The translations under genes and the position numbers were made by a program. From positions 49,479,482 through 49,543,481 of the forward strand of contig OY986439.1 in the NCBI GenBank assembly GCA_963920525.1: a stretch of 64,000 bases of DNA. The letters are read 5' to 3'. Shown here one piece after another: positions 56,216 to 64,000 of the stretch. The notes under the pieces are model-generated. The model was not told the origin of the DNA. It was given only the letters and a program-made list of their open reading frames with translations, and ran no database searches. The stretch comes from Dichetophora obliterata. Taxonomy: Eukaryota; Arthropoda; Insecta; Diptera; Sciomyzidae. The number at the start of each line of letters is the position of its first letter. Position 1 is the stretch's first letter.

Positions 56216-56850
56216 TTCCTAGTTGGTATCCGAAGACCCCGTTATAATTATAATAAGTGAACTATCACCACATCTTAGTTGGTATCCGAAGACCCCGTAT
56301 AATTATATGAGTAAATATACAAACTATTACTTCCTAGTTGGTATCCGAAGACCCCGTATAATTATAGCAGCAAATATACAAACTATTACTTCTTAGTTGG
56401 TATCCGAAGACCCCGTATAATTATATGAGTAAATATACAAACTACTACTTCTTAGTTGGTATCCGAAGACCCCGTATAATTATATGAGTAAATATACAAA
56501 TTATTACTTCTTAGTTGGTATCCGAAGACCCCGTATAATTATAGCAGCAAATATAAGAACTATTACTTCTTAGTTGGTATCCGAAGACCCCGTATAATTA
56601 TAGCAGCAAATATAAAAACTATTACTTCTTAGTTGGTATCCGAAGACTCCGTATAATTATATGAGTAAATATACAAACTATTACTTCTTAGTTGGTATCC
56701 GAAGACCCCGTATAATTATAGCAGCAAATATAGAAACTATTACTTCTTAGTTGGTATCCGAAGACCCCGTATAATTATATGAGTAAATATACAAACTATT
56801 ACTTCTTAGTTGGTATCCGAAGACCCCTTATAATTATATAAAACAAAACT
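56216..56850 (+). repeat. 60-bp minisatellite, about 11 copies
   Basis: Units read 'cttagttggtatccgaagac', 'cccgtataattata', then either 'tgagtaaatatacaaactatta' or 'gcagcaaatataaaaactatta', ending in 'cttc'. Two interleaved variants, 'tgagt' and 'gcagc', alternate irregularly. Copies are 95% or more alike in the middle and diverge at both edges. Confidence 0.92.
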
Positions 56851-56937
56851 ACCACTACGTCTTAATTGTTCATCAAGTTATACCGTCCTGTACGAGTTTC
56901 TATCCTTAGTTGTCCACACTTTACTTACGCTTCCTTT

Positions 56938-57270
56938 CCTTGCCAGGCTCCTCTATGTCCGTCCTGATTCCTCTTCTCGATTGTCCTTCGATGTCTCCTT
57001 AGTACTTCCTAGCAACTAATTATAGGCACGTCCGCCTTCGATGTCTTCGTAGTACTTTTATCAACTATTTATAGGCCGTCCGCCTCCGATTGTCCTTCGA
57101 TATCTTCTTAGTACTTCCTAGCAACTAATTATAGGCACGTCCGCCTTCGATGTCTTCTTAGTACTTTTATCAACTAATTAAAGGCACGTCCGCCTCACTC
57201 GATAGTCACCCAGCAACTCGTTATAGGCACGTCCGCCACGTTCGGTAGTCCAACAGCAACTAACTTTTCG
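56938..57270 (+). repeat. Second minisatellite, 50-60 bp units
   Basis: Units share 'cttcgatgtcttcttagtact', 'atcaactaattataggcacg' and 'tccgcc'. About six copies run through 57270, with longer and shorter forms alternating. Confidence 0.8.
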
Positions 57271-58201
57271 TTGTCTTGCCAGCCAGCCTCTGACTATGCT
57301 GCTGGCTGTTCTTCTTCTTTCTCCGCTTGCTTGACTTGTTGAGTCAACTTTTCTGTTGTTGCTCATGTTCACGTATTATATTGTCGCTCTCATTCTTTCA
57401 TTGTATTAGTGTTTGGGTCTCATTATTGGGCTGCTGTGTTAACGATCATGCTTTGCTTGTTTGTTGCTTTTGTTCGGTTGAGTCAATGATTTCTTCTTTG
57501 TATGTAATGCTCTGCTTGTGGATTGTATTATACTTTCTCTTAAGTTGCTTCACCGCTTGCTCTTTCTTGATGTCTGTTCAGTATTCATGCTTCTATGGAT
57601 TCTCAGCTTTGTCGCAGTGGCCGTTATTCCCATTAGTAAATACATATATTAAGTTAGGTTTAATTGTAATACAGGGTGCTTGCTTATTATAACAATGTTT
57701 ATATTTTACAGTAGTTAAAACGTTTGTAGGTATTTCTTTTCCTTAACATTCGAGATAAATACAATATTATTTCAATGTGAATTAAGTGGTAAGTAGAAAA
57801 AATATATATATATATAAGAAAGAATTAATTTAATTTATTTTAGCAAATAAATAATTCAATGTTAAATTCAGGTAAGTTTTCTCTTCTTTTGAGTAAGTAA
57901 ATTAGGAATATAAAACTACATATTTTCATTCAAATAATAAAATTAAATTCATTTCAGTAATCATCAAAACAATAAATATAAATTTTGGCTGCTTCGTGTC
58001 TTGCTGTGTCGCGTTGTGTCGCGGCAAAACTCGCTCCGGGTTTTGCCCGTCACAAGCTCATTTTCCGACGTGTGCAGCTTACGACACAAAATCGTAGTGT
58101 AAACAGAGCATATAATGCGTATAATGGCAACTGTGATTTAGTTTTGATTTTAAAAGATAATTGCTGACCAATGGATTCGATAAGTAAACTTGCAAATATT
58201 T

Positions 58202-58601
58202 GGGCAATTCACAGTTCATTGTAATGTTTAAATATACTAATATTTTAATGTACTATATTTTGACAACTGTGAGCACAACTTAAGTGAAAAGTACTCATAT
58301 GTATTTTCAAAACAGCGCTGGAAACTTTAATATGCAGCTCAGATGTTTGGGATTCTATTAAAAGTTAAACAATTCAATTTAATATTAAAGCCAACTCTTT
58401 TTTGATACACGGTAAACAGCTGTTCACGAAATAACACAATAACACTCTACAAAAGCATGCCTTATGGCATGTACAAAAGTGGCAATTTAACACACCGGTT
58501 TAACTAGTGTTTACATGAAAAACAAAAAGATAACAGGCAAAACACATCTCAGAATGTGCTAAGCACATTAAACCGTTATTAGCATGAACTGTGAATTGCC
58601 C
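58202..58601. mobile_element. 400-bp MITE with GGGCAATTCACAGTTCAT ends
   Basis: GGGCAATTCACAGTTCAT at 58202 is exactly inverted at the right end (58584-58601). The interior has weak internal symmetry ('acaactgtg', 'gcatgccttatggcatg') and no coding. The GGGC tip suggests PIF/Harbinger, but the flanking trinucleotides do not match. Confidence 0.8.
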
Positions 58602-59106
58602 AATTGTCTATTATTGTTTTGGTAGTATTTATATATTTCACTTTTTTTTTAAATTTTAAAATCATTTTTGTAATCTTAACGCTTGAATGCAGAAATGTAC
58701 AATTTTCAGAAAAGGTCAGAATTTTTTTCAGAAAATAATGCGCTATTAGTTTTTATGCAATTTTGTGATGTCAACTTGTTCTTAAAACAAATATGCAATT
58801 TAATCGTTTATATTAAGAGTAAGTTCGAAAAAATGTACAGCGTAAACTTATAGCTTTACTCTTCTGTATATATACGTCGATTACGAATACTATGATTAAG
58901 AGTTTGCTTAATAAAAGTGAAAAAAAAAAAAAATTTTATGAAAAAAATCCCAATGCAATTAAAAAATACCACGCTAAATTCCCACGCCAATTAAAAAATA
59001 CCACGCTGAATTAAAAAATACCATGGGAATTCCCATTAAAAAAAATTCCCAAGACCAATTAAAAATTACCACGAATGGGATTTTTCCCACAATACTGGCA
59101 ACCTTG

Positions 59107-62100
59107 CATGAATGTTACTGTGCCAGCTAAACGGTACTTAAAACGACAGCGTCTGATTTGCTGGTATGAAAACGACATATTTTTGTACCTTTAAACCGTT
59201 CTCTATATAATTGTAAAGTCCTTTTTTATATTTATCAAGAATCGAATTGAAATTTATGTCATATTCACTTGATGCGTCGTTTGTTCTTGTCTTTTTTCCC
59301 CTCTCTTTTCCACCCTTTCGACAAAAAGTACTGAATGTATGTTTTACATACATACTAATAAAAAACAATAACAACAAAAGCAGCACAACAACGAACGACG
59401 TGATTACGAACCAAACAAGCAAACACAACAACAACAAGAACCTTAAAAACAGCATAAGCATCTACTGCAGCTAAGTAGCTTGTGCATTTCTCATACGAAT
59501 ATATAAATTTTTCATCTTCTTACATTTTGCTATTTTATTAGATATTCGTTTTATTCCCACTAAAACTGATATTTTGGCATTTTTTTCTTCTTTTTACTAT
59601 GAATATTAAAGGCTGTAGGTATACCCCAAAGTGTCAAATATCACTTTGAAAAAATTCGTGAAAATGACCCCCATACAAACCGCGCTGTAAAACGTAATTC
59701 TACGTCAAAAAATTCAATGTGACGTAAGAATTTCGTGAAAATTTAAGAAACGACTAAATTAACAGCTAAACAATATGAAAGGCAAACATAAACAATAACC
59801 TGTGCAATCGATGCATGTAAAATTGATAAACATTCGTGAAATATCAGTAAAGATATTTAGACTAAAAGTTACCCGCACAATTGATGCATCAAGGTCTGAA
59901 AGGGTTATGTTAAGAACAGCATATTTCTAAAGCATTGCAAATGATTTCGATTTTTTTTTTTCAAATCATGGCAACCAGTTTATAAAAGTGTGTTTTTTTT
60001 GCAAAAAAAAACTCATGTCAATATTCGCGTTGGTTACAAGAAATCAAGTTAAGAAAAGAAAGTACCACAACAACAACTCCGCTTATTCTTGCATTATTTC
60101 CTAAAACAGCACTCTCTGTAATTAATAGCGGAATCCAGTAACAATTATCGCAATTTTCTTTGCCAACATTTGTTGCTCTTTACATTTGTTTTTGTTGGTT
60201 TTTTATTAGTGCTCTTGTAATGTTTTTTCTTTTTAACTTTACATACTTTTATACCATCACGTACTTGGCAAACGACTCGTCATGCCAACCACGGAAAAGG
60301 AAACGCTTATGCTTGTGTGTAGTTGTGTGCGTGTGAAAACAGATGTAAGCAATCACTTCTTGCCTCCAGAAGCTTTGCAATACAAAAACAAAATAATAAC
60401 AACAAACATTAAATCGATTGTAAATATTATGATGGTTGTCGTGGTTGCTGTAGTTATTATAATATGCTATTTTTTTTTTAAAGCCATTGATGTTACCATG
60501 TCAACAAAAAGCGACGCACACCAGCTATTTGCAAAGCATATTTCTTATTTATGTGTTTTCCTTTCTTATTTCTCTACGTCTTCTTCTTCGCTGTTTCAGC
60601 AGCACATATTTTTGGCAATGTGTAAAATGTTATTTGTTGTGAAAAATACGTCTCCTTGTACGTTGGCTGTTGAGGATGTCTACGTGCGCGTACGTGTGTG
60701 TGTTATATTTGTCGTTTGCAGGAAATATTTAAAAAATGTTTGCCATACGGATATATGTATGTCAAAATATTTGAAAAATGTTTGCTGCACGTGGCGCATG
60801 AAGAATGGGTTTGTCTTTAGAGAAAGCGTTGGCGTGGCTAGAGCCGGATTATCGAAGCAAAACTATGCAGTTGTAATTCTAAAAAGTCAAATAATCGATT
60901 TTTGGTTATTTCTTTGGTCTTGATATTATGACTAAACTTTAATGCAGTCCAGAAAATAAAAATGTTCGTGCAACTGTTTAAGTTTTTTACAATATAAGTG
61001 TTTGATATAGGGTGTGGTTGCAAGGTTATAATTGGCCCACATTGACGATTAACTCTTTCCATTATATAAGCAATGGACAAAAATATGGAGGATTGTTGGA
61101 TATAATATTTACTAAAATTGGTTTGTGTAGTTTTTTCAGCTCGCTGAGCTCAAAACTTTTATAGTTTAATCAAAAATCTGAATTTTATATAGAACTATGA
61201 GATTTACTTTAATTACAAAATTTACTTTAATTACAAAATGGATTTATGGCAATTATTTCTTTAAAGCAATTTAAAAAGATGAGCCTTTTGTTAACCACGC
61301 AAAGTATTTATATTAAGATCAAAACTAAGCTTACGAATTTGACAGATTAAGAATTTAAAAACAAACATTTTTAACATAGTATTGATTTATTATACCTAAG
61401 CACTTTTAAAGAAACATGAAAATATAGATAAAATATATTGAAAACACATACTTGGTTTGCTTTTGTATAAAACTCTGTGCATCATGTGCATCATGTGTGT
61501 GCACAATGTTGCATCTGGGTTTCGTGGTTTGGCAAAATTTTTAATTTAATTAAATTTGCTGCTCTCAAGTTCATTGTTTGCGATGTGAAAAGCGTATAAA
61601 AGGATTATTACACAAGTAAATATAACTCATACGCCATGGTGTGCTTTAATGGAACACATTAATTTTAATTCAAAAATAAGTTTATCTGCGCAAACTAGAA
61701 ATCAAATTTTTCATTAATTTTTATTTTTATGCACAAGGGGAAGAAATGACCTTTAACCTTTAATTTAACCTTTATCATTATATTGTCATTGAAAAGTTAG
61801 AAGTCTCTGAACCGAGCTCAACACCTTCATTTAATGATGCTCATTAATTAAACAGCAGGTTGCGCAAACAAAAATACTTAAAATAGCCACAAATAACAAC
61901 CACAACAAGCGGAACTCATCTCTTTGCAGCAACACGCAATTGAATGCCTTAATTTATTTTTTTTTGTGGTAAAACAGTGGCAAACTAAATTGTATTCGTA
62001 TGAATGTTTCACGCTCTGTTGAAAGTGTGTATGTGTGTATGTTTGTGTTGCTGTCACCTGAGTTTTTTAAGCAACTTAAGTTTTAAAGTGTTTTCTGTTA

Positions 62101-62204
62101 AGCTAAATAAGCTTAAAGTTTAGACTAATGTTTTGACTAAATAATAAATTTAAATTATCTTTAAAAACGAATAATATCTGTGGCGTTTTATAATGACATC
62201 TTAA
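59107..62204. other. Low-complexity DNA without recognised genes
   Basis: CA/AAC-rich and T-rich runs dominate (59340-59470, 60060-60110, 61440-61510, 62020-62060). A 213-codon open frame (60282-60923) has no database-like motif, odd composition (Val/Cys/Phe-rich) and an internal 'KYLKNVC' repeat, and is probably chance. I see no terminal repeats, so this may be the least TE-disturbed DNA in the window. Confidence 0.45.
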
Positions 62205-62870
62205 CCGTAGTCCTACGTTGGTGTAGAAAACTATATTTTTTTTTTAATATTTAAATATTTCCAAAACCATGTAGCTTAGGGATCCAAGCGTACATGATTT
62301 TTATTTTATGCTAAATTTGAACCGAAATCATGTATTTTGAGAATCTCAATTATAATTATTTTCTATATATTTAAAAACTTCAATTTCTCATGTTGAGGTG
62401 TAGATTTATACACCATGCATGTTGAAGCAAGATACTCATATATTTTGTTTCTATTATATTGTTTGTTTTTGTTGTTTTTTTCAACTTATATAGTGTGCTT
62501 TTCTGTGGCAACTAATATAATTCACCGTTATTCGTGGAATCCCCCATTTGTGCCGCGCGTACTACGTTATGATGTAAATATCTCAGTCAACTTTTGTCAT
62601 TGTGAGAAGTGGTTTTGGTTTGAGTTGCAGTCTATTCAAAAAAATATAATGGCAAGACCTATTTATTTGAGTAATGAAGAAATCGAAGTTATAGTAAACG
62701 AAGTAAGTGATAATGAAGAAGATTTTTCATCTGAAAGTGAAGAGGGTTTCGAACCACCTGACAGCGATGCAGAAGCAGATGACAGTATGATTACTAGTGA
62801 TGATTCCGATGAAAATGAGGAAGGATCTTCTGAAGAAGATTTATTGAATGAGAATGGCTTGTTAGTATCC

Positions 62871-63632
62871 TTTGCCGTAGTAAAAGAACCTAACAGCATC
62901 ATCAACATGGGTCTCATAGATACGCATTGTTCCATCTTTACAGCCGAAATACTTGCAATTCGTCAAGCGGTAATCTTTGCATCAAAAAGTAAGGGCAAAT
63001 TCATAATCTGTTCAGACAGCCACTCTGCACTAAGTGCAATTCGCTGCTCTTACAACACAAGCCAGTTGGCCGCCCAAATCCGAGATTATCTAATTCGCTT
63101 TAATAAAAAACTTAAACTAATGTGGATCCCCAGCCATGTCGGAATTTGTGGCAACGAACTTGCTGATTTAACAGCAAAAAAAGTAAAGGCTATGCCAACT
63201 TTCTTTTATGCCACTGCCGAGAAAAAAGACATCTACCGCCTCATTAACTCGCGCCTTGTAGAAAACACGCTAAATGATTGGAACTCTTACCATCACTTTT
63301 ACAAATCACTCAATCCTCAACGGCTAAGATCAATTCTACCCAAGTCAGCATGCTGCAAAAAAATTCAGTACTTCATTCGACTCAGACTGGGACATACGTC
63401 TATTTCTCATGAACACTTGCTGCGCGGTAGGGCTGCGCCTGGCTGCCTTTTTTGTAACAACACGTCAACGTCGGTAACGCACATTCTTAATGATTGTCAA
63501 CACTTCAATGGGAACAGACACCGAATTTTCCTCAACGACACGCCTACAAACTTTCTTGCAAACACAACTAGTGAAAACATCGACAAAATCTATGATTTCC
63601 TGAAACTATCTAAGCTCATCACCTTCATTTAG
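62871..63632 (+). CDS. LINE RNase H and C-terminal zinc-like domain (partial)
   Basis: The frame is open from the truncation to a stop at 63632, about 253 codons. It reads FAVVKEPNSIINMGLIDTHC, SIFTAEILAIRQAV (Glu), IICSDSHSALSAI (Asp) and LMWIPSHVGICGNELADLTA (His, Asp), the RNase H active-site set of I-clade elements. The C-terminus holds LGHTSISHEHLLRG and CLFCNNTSTSVTHILNDC, a CCHC-like finger. The RT and endonuclease are missing by 5' truncation. It removes RNA from RNA/DNA hybrids in the complete element. It accidentally shares its frame with the piggyBac N-terminus, producing one long fused frame from 62415. Confidence 0.88.
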   Translation, partial: FAVVKEPNSIINMGLIDTHCSIFTAEILAIRQAVIFASKSKGKFIICSDSHSALSAIRCSYNTSQLAAQIRDYLIRFNKKLKLMWIPSHVGICGNELADLTAKKVKAMPTFFYATAEKKDIYRLINSRLVENTLNDWNSYHHFYKSLNPQRLRSILPKSACCKKIQYFIRLRLGHTSISHEHLLRGRAAPGCLFCNNTSTSVTHILNDCQHFNGNRHRIFLNDTPTNFLANTTSENIDKIYDFLKLSKLITFI

Positions 63633-63799
63633 TATCATTTTTAAATTAAGCAGTCTTATAGTATATTGCTCCTCATTATTTTAGAATCTTCTCTTCATTG
63701 TAAAATCGAGCCGAAAGCCTAAGCAGCTAGTGCTCAATAATTTAATTAATTATATAATAATTGTATTATTATGTAAGTTCTAATAAATAAATAAATAAA
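62871..63799 (+). mobile_element. Young 5'-truncated I-type LINE, 8-bp target duplication
   Basis: TAGTATCC occurs at 62863-62870 and again at 63800-63807. Between them lies the 3' end of a LINE with an RNase H frame, 165 bp of 3' UTR and a tail of TAATAAATAAATAAATAAA. The duplication and the tail mark target-primed insertion. Confidence 0.88.
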
Positions 63800-64000
63800 T
63801 AGTATCCAAAGATAATATTGTTTGGTTCCCAAATCCACCTAAACAACCTGCGGGCCGTTATCGGATGTCAAATGTGATGAGATTGAGACCTGGAAATACT
63901 AATACTGCCTCGTCTCGAGTGACCAGCATAAAGGATGTATTCTTTTTGTTTTTTCCACCGCATATTGAAAAAATTATATTGGATAGTACAAATGATTTTG

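Larger units (their letters stand above)
55851..57694 (-). mobile_element. Candidate solo LTR, minus orientation
   Basis: The segment is bounded by TGTTA and TAACA. It is clearly GC-richer than its surroundings. On the minus strand it has an AATAAA at about 55959-55964, followed within 110 bases by GC-rich 'cccggaagaccgggagcttcg' and the end. It contains two minisatellites. LTRs of gypsy-type elements can look like this, but the flanking bases do not form a target duplication and no gag-pol is nearby. Confidence 0.35.
54786..59106. mobile_element. 4.3-kb hAT-like element, perfect 8-bp target duplication
   Basis: CAAGGTTGCCAG at 54786 is exactly inverted at 59095-59106 (CTGGCAACCTTG). CATGAATG stands outside both ends (54778-54785, 59107-59114). 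Beyond the 12-bp tips, about 290 bp on the left and 190 bp on the right consist of repeated 'aattaaaaaataccac' plus 'aaattcccac' modules. No transposase frame is visible. The interior carries tandem repeats, a possible solo LTR and a MITE. The 8-bp duplication suggests hAT, but the protein needed to confirm this is absent. Confidence 0.82.
62205..64000 (+). mobile_element. piggyBac-like element, left part, cut by window end
   Basis: TTAA at 62201-62204 is followed by CCGTAGTCCTACGTTGG, a plausible piggyBac-type tip with a small palindrome. A piggyBac transposase gene starts 444 bp further on, and no other candidate tip is nearer. The right end is beyond the window. The gene is presumptive evidence for the superfamily; the exact left boundary is uncertain. 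Confidence 0.5.
62649..64000 (+). pseudogene. piggyBac-like transposase, N-terminus, split by a LINE
   Basis: The ATG at 62649 starts MARPIYLSNEEIEVIVNE, then an acidic-Ser stretch (SDNEEDFSSESEEG, SDDSDENEEGSSEED), typical of the disordered N-terminus of piggyBac transposases. The LINE cuts after codon 74 (62870). The gene resumes at 63808 with KDNIVWFPNPPKQPAGRY, NVMRLRPGN, SRVTSIKDVFFLFFPPHIEK, the DDE_Tnp_1_7 entry region (..W...PP...GR....N..R..PG....A......S..D.F.LFF...). The two halves are in the same frame if one target copy is removed, and there is no other stop in 138 codons. An upstream in-frame extension to 62415 exists, but MARPIY is the better start. The element was probably intact until the LINE landed. 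Confidence 0.8.

Noticed and set aside
56216..56850. Regular repeats that might suggest a CRISPR array
   Set aside because: The units are contiguous 60-bp minisatellite copies with no unique spacers, in a eukaryotic TE context.
57327..57692. Hydrophobic 121-codon plus-strand frame
   Set aside because: Lies within the GC-richer candidate LTR, Cys/Ser/Leu-rich by composition, no start context or homologous motif.
57985..58167. 60-codon frame with 'RCVAAKLAPGFARHK'
   Set aside because: GC-richer patch inside a non-coding TE; too short and without motif to call a gene.
60282..60923. 213-codon open frame in the 59-62 kb spacer
   Set aside because: No recognisable domain, odd composition with an internal heptapeptide repeat, no neighbouring splice or promoter evidence; most likely chance in low-complexity DNA.

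Overview
This window looks like about 64 kb of a very AT-rich insect genome, most likely a higher fly (Diptera, Schizophora). The evidence is the composition, introns of 63-71 nt, a rosa-type (DD41D) mariner, a hobo-like hAT, jockey- and I-type LINEs, and dispersed motifs I know from fly genomes (a 'ggttaggttaag...gaccggctcac' repeat and a 'cagacagacaaacagacgg...ggctaaatcg' repeat). I found no host protein-coding gene that I can defend. Almost every recognisable coding stretch belongs to a transposable element (TE), and most are broken. The species cannot be named from the sequence.

Layout, left to right. 0-2.4 kb: a foldback hairpin and a decayed hAT transposase. 2.4-11.7 kb: a non-autonomous Helitron-like element (5' TC, 3' CTAG, flanked by A and T) made of tandem repeats. 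It carries a deleted DD41D mariner and an apparently intact 4.7-kb DNA transposon (6781-11515). That transposon has perfect 8-bp target duplications, long modular inverted repeats and a three-exon gene for a 770-residue transposase-like protein; it is the most interesting object here. 12-22 kb: MITEs, a multi-frameshift DDE-type pseudogene split by an insertion that contains a tRNA-like gene, a 241-bp tandem array and an inverted repeat. 22-27 kb: tRNA-derived SINE-like copies, a nest of three elements inside one another (the innermost a Tc1 with Sleeping Beauty-like IR/DR ends), and a degraded hAT.

28-43 kb: a 2.9-kb inverted-repeat element with coding-like arms; a CACAGTG-ended element holding a satellite array and a piggyBac-type MITE; an open reading frame broken by a LINE and then by a MITE; and a TA-flanked element encoding C2H2 fingers, itself broken by another element. 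43.6-51.8 kb: a pogo-like element containing a decayed EN-RT LINE and a hobo-like element with a perfect 8-bp target duplication. 51.8-52.8 kb: an internally deleted relative of the intact 6.8-kb transposon. 54-59 kb: two related foldback elements; the larger has a perfect 8-bp target duplication and carries minisatellites, a possible solo LTR and a MITE. 59-62 kb: low-complexity sequence with nothing recognised. 62.2-64 kb: the start of a piggyBac-like transposase gene, interrupted by a young 5'-truncated I-type LINE and running off the window.

The genes do not form a pathway. The biology is element-in-element insertion: target duplications, restored reading frames and shared termini give a relative order for many of the events. 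A region like this could be heterochromatic or a piRNA-source locus, but nothing in the sequence alone proves that.
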